Shown: positions 1 through 5,940 of the stretch, piece by piece
How the letters are laid out: each line of letters starts with the position of its first letter
How positions within the stretch are numbered: position 1 is the first letter of the stretch
Origin: Euryarchaeota archaeon UBA443
GTDB lineage: Archaea > Thermoplasmatota > Poseidoniia > Poseidoniales > Poseidoniaceae
Direction: 5' to 3'
DNA length: 7,978 nt
Assembly: GCA_002499195.1 (NCBI GenBank)
Contig: DAKS01000031.1
Coordinates: forward strand, 1 to 7,978
The notes under the pieces: model-generated
Told to the model about the DNA's origin: nothing
What the model saw: only the letters and a program-made list of their open reading frames with translations
The model's database searches: none
Program-made: the position numbers and the translations under genes

Positions 1-4
1 CGAT

Positions 5-25
5 GTTTTTCATGACGCGAAAAAC
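5..25. terminator. Possible bidirectional terminator: 7-bp inverted repeat flanked by T/A tracts
   Basis: GTTTTTC (5-11) and GAAAAAC (19-25) form a perfect 7-bp inverted repeat around a 7-nt loop. It places a T5 run on each strand. It lies about 50 nt past the stop of the leftward aldolase gene, where archaeal transcription often ends at T-rich sequence. The stem is AT-rich and the window starts here, so the gene to the left is unknown. The role is inferred only. Confidence 0.25.
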
Positions 26-74
26 GTAGTTCACGTCATAAAGCCTTGTTCAATCTGTATTAAACAGGATTGGC

Positions 75-1001
75 TCAGTTTCCTTGAAAAATGGCCATCG
101 CCTCATCAACGCTTACACCTTCTGAGATGATAGCGTGACAAGCAGCGGTCATTCGCACTGCTTCATCGGTTGACTTCTGGTGAATGTTACGTCCAGTAGC
201 TGCTCCTTTACAACCACTGATGTTGATTTGATCCCAAAGACGTTGTAGGAAATCACGAGCGGGTAGAGATCCTCCTCCTGAACAAATGATTCCGCATCGA
301 CCAGCTGCTTCGACAGCGATCTTGAGAGATTCTGGTTGTGTCATCCCATCCCATGCTCGTGGATAATTGACCTTTGCAAAGTCCGCACCAATACATGCAG
401 CAACTCCAGCAGCACCGGAAATCAACTGAGGATCTTTCTCATCTTCAACCGCTTTTCCACGAGGATACATCCAGACGACGGCAATCATGCCTTCTTCGTG
501 TGCTTGTCGAATGAAGTGAGCCGCCTCGGTCATCATCTCATGTTCGTATTCACTACCGATGTATACCGTGTAACCGATTCCAACAACGTTTAGACCATTT
601 GAGACCAATGACATGACATCATCCATATCCCACATAGCGAGACTTACTGGATCACGTTGCTTGGTTTTAACAAGATGTGATTTGGAGTTAAGTTTCACTA
701 GATATGGAACATCTGGATGGTCGCGACCATACAAAGAGATGAGCCCACCTTGTGCTGCAAGAACACCTACCGTTCCCTCTCGATGACATTGTGCACCGAT
801 TTCAAACAGATGTCCTGGATCATTCGATGAGAGCGGAATGGAGTTACCACCATCATAGAAGTCATCGTTTAGATGCTCAATTTTTTGATCGCATGCAAAT
901 AGATTCATCGAACCCGTTCCACATGTCGCAGCCATGAGGTTCTCAAGATACGTGTCTGCAAGGTCGTCAGGTACGTCAGCAGGAATGTTGTAGTCAGACA
1001 T
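75..1001 (-). CDS. Class I fructose-1,6-bisphosphate aldolase, archaeal DhnA type
   Basis: This predicted cytosolic enzyme of 308 aa interconverts fructose-1,6-bisphosphate with dihydroxyacetone phosphate and glyceraldehyde-3-phosphate through a lysine Schiff base. It fits the archaeal DhnA family (COG1830): ACDQKIEH near residues 36-43 with Asp38, WMYPRG at 177-182 with Tyr179, and GADFAKVNYP at 205-214 with the likely Schiff-base Lys210. The Tyr-to-Lys spacing of 31 matches the Thermoproteus enzyme as I recall it (Tyr146/Lys177). SGGGS at 241-245 is the expected phosphate-binding loop. A GTG at 1010 is in frame, but GAGGTG at 1015-1010 sits 8 nt before the ATG at 1001 and supports the shorter start. 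It is the last gene of the leftward block, 12 nt after the crotonase stop. The related ADTH synthase (2-amino-3,7-dideoxyheptulosonate synthase) family is less likely. With glpX on the other strand it suggests gluconeogenesis. Confidence 0.93.
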   Translation of the reverse strand: MSDYNIPADVPDDLADTYLENLMAATCGTGSMNLFACDQKIEHLNDDFYDGGNSIPLSSNDPGHLFEIGAQCHREGTVGVLAAQGGLISLYGRDHPDVPYLVKLNSKSHLVKTKQRDPVSLAMWDMDDVMSLVSNGLNVVGIGYTVYIGSEYEHEMMTEAAHFIRQAHEEGMIAVVWMYPRGKAVEDEKDPQLISGAAGVAACIGADFAKVNYPRAWDGMTQPESLKIAVEAAGRCGIICSGGGSLPARDFLQRLWDQINISGCKGAATGRNIHQKSTDEAVRMTAACHAIISEGVSVDEAMAIFQGN

Positions 1002-1009
1002 CCCACTCA

Positions 1010-1015
1010 CACCTC
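1010..1015 (-). promoter_or_regulatory. Shine-Dalgarno site of the aldolase gene
   Basis: GAGGTG on the minus strand overlaps the upstream crotonase stop codon (TGA, 1016-1014) and lies 8 nt before the ATG at 1001. It decides the start in favour of the ATG over the in-frame GTG at 1010, and points to translational coupling with the crotonase gene. Confidence 0.6.
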
Positions 1016-1868
1016 ATTGACCAGTAAAGTTTGCAACACGCTTTTCGACGTAAGCAGCAATTCCTTCCTTTGCATCGCTTGAGTTGAAGAGTGCAGCTTG
1101 CAACTCACGCTCAAGAGCAAGATGATATTCGAATGGAATTTCTGGTCCGGTTTGACAGGAACGCTTGATGTTTCCAACCGCCTTTGTTGCCTTATTTGGT
1201 AGAGTGAACTGACCGCACCAATCAAGAATATCTCGACGGAAATCAGCAGCGTCACCTTCCCAGATATGATTGATTAGGTTGTGAGCATGAGCATCCTCAA
1301 AGGACATCAATTCTCCAGTGACCATCATTTCGAGTGCTTTGGCCTTACCGATTAGACGAGTCAATCGAGCGGTACCACCAGTACCAGCAAGAACACCAAG
1401 GTTGATTTCAGGAAGACCAACCTTTCCAGAGTTTTTGCGAGCGATACGGATGTCAGCAGCCATTGCAATTTCAAGACCGCCGCCAACTGCGTGACCGTTG
1501 ATAGCACAAACGACCAACTTTGGTGTCTGCTCAAGACGGGAAAGTGTTTCATTGGCGTGAAGACAGAAGTTGTACTTGAAGCCAGGAGAAACACTGTTCA
1601 ACATCTGAATCGATGCACCCGCAGAGAAGAAAGATGAACCGTTACCGGTCAAAACGATACAAGAAACATCGTCATCGAATCGTGCCTTGATGATCGCATC
1701 GTCAATATCACTCATCATTCCATGAGTGTATGTGTTCGGTGAACGGTCGTTTGTTTCAGTCAAAGGACCACCAGCAGCATCACTGGCTAATTCGATGACT
1801 GCAATACCATCAAGTGTAGCATAATTCACAAGTTTGTTGGGCATGGCTTCGAAATTCAAGTCGCTCAT
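1014..1868 (-). CDS. Enoyl-CoA hydratase/isomerase (crotonase) family protein
   Basis: This single-domain crotonase of 284 aa is close to the usual family length. The oxyanion-hole segments are SFFSAGASIQML (79-90) and INGHAVGGGLEIAMAADI (123-140). Both glutamates used by hydratases are present: Glu133 in GGGLE and Glu154 in GLPEI. GVLAGTGGTARLTRLIGKAKA follows as in typical enoyl-CoA hydratases, so a real hydratase or related acyl-CoA lyase is likely. Unlike textbook FadB or PaaF proteins, the N-terminal part is longer, with NTYTHG at 45-50. A segment at 96-109 (GFKYNFCLHANETL) resembles one I remember from BoxC, benzoyl-CoA-dihydrodiol lyase. That resemblance is from memory and also occurs in some ordinary single-domain hydratases. 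The ATG at 1868 is used; there is no clear Shine-Dalgarno site, and Met9 is an alternative. It lies 42 nt downstream of the flavoprotein gene and 12 nt before the aldolase. The substrate cannot be told. Confidence 0.92.
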   Translation of the reverse strand: MSDLNFEAMPNKLVNYATLDGIAVIELASDAAGGPLTETNDRSPNTYTHGMMSDIDDAIIKARFDDDVSCIVLTGNGSSFFSAGASIQMLNSVSPGFKYNFCLHANETLSRLEQTPKLVVCAINGHAVGGGLEIAMAADIRIARKNSGKVGLPEINLGVLAGTGGTARLTRLIGKAKALEMMVTGELMSFEDAHAHNLINHIWEGDAADFRRDILDWCGQFTLPNKATKAVGNIKRSCQTGPEIPFEYHLALERELQAALFNSSDAKEGIAAYVEKRVANFTGQ

Positions 1869-1881
1869 ATTTGCCCGAAAG

Positions 1882-1904
1882 CGATTCGCATTATGAACGA
1901 ATCG
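1882..1904. repeat. 7-bp inverted repeat in the gap before the crotonase gene
   Basis: CGATTCG (1882-1888) and CGAATCG (1898-1904) are perfect inverted repeats with a 9-nt spacer. They fall in the 42-nt gap between the flavoprotein stop (1911) and the crotonase start (1868). The repeat could be an mRNA hairpin or an operator. A 7-bp repeat with a short spacer is expected by chance several times in a window this size, so only its position argues for it. Confidence 0.25.
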
Positions 1905-1910
1905 TCGCGA

Positions 1911-3176
1911 CTACTCGCTAGAAATACTCGAATCATCCGAATCATTAGCAAAGGAAATCTTTCCACCGCCACGACGGACTTCGCCCCATTGCTCACCAAT
2001 TTTTACCGCTTCAGGGGATTGTTCCCAAACGTCTCTTGCCTTTGCTTTCCGAAACGGCATACGGCGAACTCCACGCCCCATAGCCTTGGGGTCCTTTTTC
2101 AGCATGAATGGTGTAACGATGTGGTAAAGCAACGTCTTGTACCAAGAAGGCCTGAACAATTTACCAATCCAAACAAGACCATCGCCACGTTTCTTCTGAT
2201 CCTTCATCCAACGACGACACATTCGCTTGAACATACCATTACCCACTCGATTCATGAGCCAGCGATTGGCAACACTTGTTCTAACATAAGGAAGCAATTG
2301 TTTGCGAACTTCGGATTCATAATCGCATTCACCAAGAATATCTTTAGCAGCAAGAACACCTGACCAAACAGCCATTCGCATTCCAAAACCCCACATGAAA
2401 TCCTGAAGTCCTCCCGATTCACCAACATAGTAACGACCATCTTGCTTGTATCGTTGATTGATAGTGAAATCCCCTTTCCCACCAACACGTTTGATTGGAA
2501 TGCGGTCAAGATTTGGATAGTGCTTATCATACCAAGCTATGGTTTCATTGAGGAAGCGTTCACTCTTGGATTGCTTCCTCCATAAGCAGGTACAAATCAA
2601 ACCAACACCATCGACGACAATTAGGTATGAATAGGCTCCTGGCGCCAACTTATCATTCATCTGGAAAGCGATATGATTCGGATGAGAGGTCTTGAAAATC
2701 TCACCATATGCTACTGCAGAAGTCCCTTTGGGACCACATGCGATGATAGTACAATCCTCTTCCTTGACTCGAGATTTGTAATGAATCGTGGCTCCAGCAG
2801 CGATCGCTTGTCGCTTCATTCCTTGATCGATGCTATGCTCGGCAGTACCTCGCTCAACAATCCGGTAGGCGATACGATCACTCTTTGGTTGAGTGATAAC
2901 ATCATCAGGATGTATCAAGTCCACGACTTGAAACTCTGTTGCTCTAAACTGTGATGCATCAAACCCCCAGTCGTTCAATTGTTGAAAGAAATCAACGTCC
3001 ATCGACCAATTCTCGAGTGCTTGAAAATCACCATCAAATCTTGCACCTGAATCATCTCTTATGTCGTGGACATGAACGTCCTTTCCTGCCTTAGCAAGAA
3101 TGGTTGCAGCCGCAAGACCAGACAATCCAGCACCCATTATGTGAATGGGTTCGGTCGCTCCAGCGCTATCGGCCAT
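1911..3176 (-). CDS. Geranylgeranyl reductase-family FAD-dependent oxidoreductase
   Basis: This protein of 421 aa belongs to the FixC/geranylgeranyl reductase superfamily. Residues 11-38 form the FAD-binding Rossmann motif (IHIMGAGLSGLAAATILAKA, then the acidic Asp38 after beta-2). APGAYSYLIVVDGVGLICTC (178-197) corresponds to the family's substrate-side PxxYxW segment. YVGESGGLQDFMWGFGMRMA (250-269) is the second flavin-contact region; it has GES where GDA is usual. The C-terminal 140 residues are basic and aromatic (WIGKLFRPSWYKTLLYHIV, 336-354), which could suit peripheral membrane contact, and end in an acidic Ser/Asp tail. In archaea such enzymes saturate the isoprenoid chains of membrane lipids or quinones, but the exact substrate here is unknown. 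The start at 3176 puts the Rossmann fold at the N terminus. Reading up to 3275 would add 33 residues that overlap the divergent moaE start. It is the first gene of the leftward block. Confidence 0.85.
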   Translation of the reverse strand: MADSAGATEPIHIMGAGLSGLAAATILAKAGKDVHVHDIRDDSGARFDGDFQALENWSMDVDFFQQLNDWGFDASQFRATEFQVVDLIHPDDVITQPKSDRIAYRIVERGTAEHSIDQGMKRQAIAAGATIHYKSRVKEEDCTIIACGPKGTSAVAYGEIFKTSHPNHIAFQMNDKLAPGAYSYLIVVDGVGLICTCLWRKQSKSERFLNETIAWYDKHYPNLDRIPIKRVGGKGDFTINQRYKQDGRYYVGESGGLQDFMWGFGMRMAVWSGVLAAKDILGECDYESEVRKQLLPYVRTSVANRWLMNRVGNGMFKRMCRRWMKDQKKRGDGLVWIGKLFRPSWYKTLLYHIVTPFMLKKDPKAMGRGVRRMPFRKAKARDVWEQSPEAVKIGEQWGEVRRGGGKISFANDSDDSSISSE

Positions 3177-3227
3177 GTTGGCCCATCGAGCCGTTACCCT
3201 TGAATCATGCGCTCTCTTCGCATCATC
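3177..3227. promoter_or_regulatory. Divergent intergenic region between the flavoprotein gene and moaE
   Basis: Only 51 nt separate the chosen starts at 3176 (minus) and 3228 (plus), so promoters for both blocks must overlap here or reach into the coding ends. I see no convincing TATA box and no Shine-Dalgarno site before either start, which suggests leaderless transcripts. A small inverted repeat, GGCCA (3171-3175) and TGGCC (3179-3183), overlaps the flavoprotein start codon. The promoter role is inferred from gene arrangement. Confidence 0.4.
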
Positions 3228-3653
3228 ATGGGGCGCCACATTGTCATTGAAGAAGCCCCTGATGTGCTTGACCATGCCGCTCTAAGACAACAACTCGAAA
3301 CCGTTGGCTGTGGTGCAGTTGTCTCATTTTTGGGAATTACTCGAGGCATGGAAGGTGACGCTGAAGTCTATGCTCTCGAATTCGATGCATGGCAAGAGAA
3401 GCTAGGACCTGTTCTCGAAAACCTTGCCAATCAAGCCTGTGATAAGTTCGGAACACTTTCAGTGGTAATGGCACATCGAACCGGACGAGTTGAGGCACAG
3501 GAGTCAATTGTTAGTATTCACGTCGCAAGTCCACATCGAAAGGAAGCATTCCAAGCGTGTGAATGGCTCATCGATGAACTCAAGAAACAGGCACCACTGT
3601 GGAAGCGTGAAGTGACCTCTAAAGGATCGACATGGAAAGCAGGATTGGGATGA
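3228..3653 (+). CDS. moaE: Molybdopterin synthase catalytic subunit MoaE
   Basis: This is the large subunit of molybdopterin synthase. It works with thiocarboxylated MoaD to insert the dithiolene sulfurs into precursor Z (cyclic pyranopterin monophosphate). The protein has 141 aa, near the family norm. GAVVSFLGITRG (29-40) matches the MoaE core, with Arg39 where E. coli has Arg39. ASPHRKEAF (100-108) holds the conserved His-Arg. LKKQAPLWKREVT (118-130) contains Lys119 and Lys126, the two catalytic lysines in the same positions as the E. coli enzyme. An ATG at 3207 would add seven residues; 3228 better fits the family start and keeps the divergent spacer. It overlaps moaC by 4 nt. No moaD, moaA or moeB is present here, so the sulfur carrier must be elsewhere. 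Confidence 0.95.
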   Translation: MGRHIVIEEAPDVLDHAALRQQLETVGCGAVVSFLGITRGMEGDAEVYALEFDAWQEKLGPVLENLANQACDKFGTLSVVMAHRTGRVEAQESIVSIHVASPHRKEAFQACEWLIDELKKQAPLWKREVTSKGSTWKAGLG

Positions 3654-4102
3654 ATATGAAAAAAGAAATTCAGGGTATTGTAGAGATTGGCTCCAAGCCT
3701 ATCGTTGAACGTAAAGCATCAGCAACAGGACTGTTGCATCTAAAGTCAGAAACCAAACAAGCGGTCATCGATAAGACGGTAAAGAAAGGAGACGTGATTG
3801 AAGCATCGACTATTGCAGCTATTCAAGCCGTGAAGGAAACACCACGGATTATACCACACTGCCACCCAATACCGCTTGAAGGCTGCAAAGTCGATTGGGA
3901 ATGGGAAGGAACATCCCTACGTTGCACCGTTCATGTTTCAGCCCATTACAAAACGGGTATCGAAATGGAAGCATTAACCGGTGTTAGTGCAGGATTGCTC
4001 TGCGTTCTTGACATGATTAAATCGTACGAAAAAGACGATGATGGACAATATCCAGACGCATCGATAACCGACTTAAAAATCCTCGAGAAACGGAAAGGAT
4101 GA
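3650..4102 (+). CDS. moaC: Cyclic pyranopterin monophosphate synthase MoaC
   Basis: MoaC converts the MoaA product 3',8-cyclo-7,8-dihydro-GTP into cyclic pyranopterin monophosphate, the first stable molybdenum cofactor intermediate. The protein has 150 aa, near the family size. Diagnostic motifs are KKGDV (45-49), IPHCHPI (68-74, E. coli IPLCHPL), KTGIEMEAL (101-109) and DMIK (121-124) with the conserved Asp and Lys. The ATG at 3650 overlaps the moaE stop as ATGA, implying coupled translation; Met3 (3656) is a possible alternative, and the in-frame ATG at 3632 lies inside moaE. The N terminus is short compared with bacterial MoaC, lacking the leading HxDxxG stretch. MoaC catalyses the step before MoaE in the same pathway, which explains the pairing. 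Confidence 0.96.
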   Translation: MNMKKEIQGIVEIGSKPIVERKASATGLLHLKSETKQAVIDKTVKKGDVIEASTIAAIQAVKETPRIIPHCHPIPLEGCKVDWEWEGTSLRCTVHVSAHYKTGIEMEALTGVSAGLLCVLDMIKSYEKDDDGQYPDASITDLKILEKRKG

Positions 4103-4164
4103 GGGCTGCAACCAAACCAAAACATTTGCCTCAAGCCATAGGGCGCACTTAAACGAGAGATGTC

Positions 4165-4201
4165 AGCAGGAGCAACTGCTGGGGTACACCTAGCGGTGTG
4201 C
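4165..4201 (+). promoter_or_regulatory. Two tandem hairpins in the leader of the DEAD-box helicase gene
   Basis: The 102-nt gap 4103-4204 holds no gene. Near its end AGCAG (4165-4169) pairs with CTGCT (4176-4180). Then GTACACC (4184-4190) pairs with GGTGTGC (4195-4201) as a 7-bp stem with one G-U pair and a 4-nt loop. The second hairpin ends 3 nt before the ATG at 4205. TTAAA at 4149-4153 is the only TATA-like stretch upstream. The hairpins could limit translation initiation, possibly as feedback relieved by the helicase, but this is inference and no pairing was computed. Confidence 0.35.
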
Positions 4202-4204
4202 AAT

Positions 4205-5887
4205 ATGTCCGAATCTACCTCCTTTGAGAGCCTCAACCTAGATGCTCATCTCCTGGAAAGATTGGATGCTCTCGGCTATGAAGTTGCTACACCGGTACAA
4301 GCCATGGCCATCACTCCAGCGATTGAAGGCAGAGATGTTCTCGCTACTGCTCGAACCGGTACTGGAAAGACTGCCGCATTTGTTCTCCCAATTCTCCAAA
4401 CTCATCGCTCTGGAGTCATTATTTGCCCAACCCGTGAACTTGCTTTGCAAGTCGTGAAAGAAATCGAGCGATTGAGTGGACTCGACAACATTGCTACCGC
4501 ACTAATTGGTGGCGCTTCGATGAAAAAACAAATTCAACAACTAAACGAATGGCCTGATGCCATTCTTGTCGCCACACCAGGTCGCATATGCGATCACATG
4601 GAGCGAGGTAATGTTGATCTCGACCAATATGATGTACTCGTCTTGGATGAAGCGGACGAAATGTTGAGTATGGGCTTTGCAGATGATTTGGATTACATCG
4701 TCGACCAAATGAATCCTAACCATCAGACTCTTCTCTTCTCTGCAACGATGCCAAAACACGTTCAGAAACTTGCCAATAAAATTCTCGATAATCCAGAACT
4801 AATCCGAGCCTCTGGGAAAGAGGATAGACCACCAAGCCTTGTCGAGCAATTTGTCATGATTTGTACACTACGACAGCGCGTTGAGGCAATAGAGAAACTC
4901 CTACTCGCTTGGCAACCCAATGCGGTAATCATCTTCTGTAAAACTCGAAATAGAGTCGAAACGGTCGCCGATATTCTACGGCCAAAAGGTGCTGAAGCAC
5001 TTCACGGCGGAATGTCGCAAGCCGAGAGAACACGCGTTATGAACCGATTCCGAGAAGGTCGAACCAATGTTCTGGTTGCAACCGATGTTGCTGCACGAGG
5101 AATCGATGTAGACCGTGTCGATTTGGTTCTACAAGACGATTTGCCTACAGACGATGATACCTACATTCACCGTGTAGGGCGAACCGGACGAGCAGGACGA
5201 ACTGGAAGAAGCGTCCTCATGGTTGGAAACCGTGCGGTCCGTCACATCAAGCGAATCGAAAAGAAAGCGGGTGAACTTGAGCGTATGGAAATTCCAACAC
5301 AGAAGGATATTGATCACATTCAACGAGCCCAATTGGTTGAAGAATTCAGTGAAATTGAGGCTCAACAAAATGCAGTTGATACGTTCAATGCAGCAAAGGA
5401 TGCTGGTATGAGTGCAGAAGATGTAGCTATTGCAGCTCTTTCCAAACTATTGGGCTCATCCCCTGAGAAAGAAACGAGCAACGTTCCTAAGGTCAACAAA
5501 AGTGACAACGGTCCAAAGCCTGCTCTAGTACTTGGTCTTGGAGCCATGGATGGAATCGAACGTGGTGCAATTACAGGAATGGTCTACCGCGTAGGAAACC
5601 TTCCGGATGCAGTCGTCGGACGTATCGAAATGCTCGACAAGATCACTGCGGTTGAATTACCTGAGGAATTCATCGACCAACTTGTCCGAGATTTGGACCA
5701 AGAACGAGTCGGCCGTCGATATGTTCGTCCTCGACGAAGCGACGACTGGACCTTCCAACCAGAAGGTCGACATCCAAGTCAGAGACGCCACGGCGGAGGG
5801 CGGCAGGGTGGAGGTCGAAAAGGACCAGGTGGCCGGCATAACTCTCGTGGAAAGGGTCGCTCAGGACGTTCTAATCGCCGTCGATGA
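4205..5887 (+). CDS. DEAD-box ATP-dependent RNA helicase, DeaD/CsdA-like
   Basis: This ATP-driven RNA-unwinding protein has 560 aa. Core motifs appear in order: Q motif around 6-32 (FESLNL, TPVQ), motif I ATARTGTGKT (47-56), Ia PTRELA (75-80), Ib TPGR (124-127), II DEAD (148-151), III SAT (179-181), IV VIIFCKT (241-247), V ATDVAARGID (292-301) and VI HRVGRTGRAG (322-331). Residues about 439-505 (VLGLGAMDGI to the LVRDL region) look like a DbpA-type RNA-binding domain. Residues about 505-560 are an Arg/Gly-rich disordered tail with GGGR repeats. This layout matches bacterial DeaD/CsdA, which act in ribosome assembly and mRNA turnover, especially in the cold; the role here is by analogy. An ATG at 4160 would add 15 residues without family similarity and span the hairpins, so 4205 is preferred. 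It lies 102 nt after moaC, so probably has its own promoter. Confidence 0.95.
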   Translation: MSESTSFESLNLDAHLLERLDALGYEVATPVQAMAITPAIEGRDVLATARTGTGKTAAFVLPILQTHRSGVIICPTRELALQVVKEIERLSGLDNIATALIGGASMKKQIQQLNEWPDAILVATPGRICDHMERGNVDLDQYDVLVLDEADEMLSMGFADDLDYIVDQMNPNHQTLLFSATMPKHVQKLANKILDNPELIRASGKEDRPPSLVEQFVMICTLRQRVEAIEKLLLAWQPNAVIIFCKTRNRVETVADILRPKGAEALHGGMSQAERTRVMNRFREGRTNVLVATDVAARGIDVDRVDLVLQDDLPTDDDTYIHRVGRTGRAGRTGRSVLMVGNRAVRHIKRIEKKAGELERMEIPTQKDIDHIQRAQLVEEFSEIEAQQNAVDTFNAAKDAGMSAEDVAIAALSKLLGSSPEKETSNVPKVNKSDNGPKPALVLGLGAMDGIERGAITGMVYRVGNLPDAVVGRIEMLDKITAVELPEEFIDQLVRDLDQERVGRRYVRPRRSDDWTFQPEGRHPSQRRHGGGRQGGGRKGPGGRHNSRGKGRSGRSNRRR

Positions 5888-5911
5888 GCATCAAAACAAG
5901 CGAAAAGGCAT

Positions 5912-5940
5912 ATGTTCAATCTCGGATTGGAGTTGAACAT
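5912..5940. promoter_or_regulatory. Inverted repeat at the glpX start, possible operator
   Basis: ATGTTCAA (5912-5919) and TTGAACAT (5933-5940) are perfect 8-bp inverted repeats with a 13-nt spacer. They span the Shine-Dalgarno GGAG (5929-5932) and the first two bases of the glpX start codon. The ATGTTC/GAACAT half-sites are the same as in the palindrome at 7519-7538. An 8-bp repeat alone is not rare by chance; the shared half-site and position are what make it worth listing. The repeat could equally be an mRNA hairpin hiding the ribosome-binding site. Confidence 0.3.

Noticed and set aside
1893..2363. Plus-strand open frame of 156 codons opposite the flavoprotein gene
   Set aside because: It is antisense to a well-supported gene, has no recognisable motif, and reads as a low-complexity shadow.
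3177..3275. N-terminal extension of the flavoprotein gene by 33 residues
   Set aside because: It would overlap the divergent moaE coding region, and the Rossmann motif expected near the N terminus fits the start at 3176.
4160..4204. Upstream ATG extending the helicase by 15 residues
   Set aside because: The added residues lack family similarity and cover the hairpin leader; the Q-motif region sits properly after the ATG at 4205.
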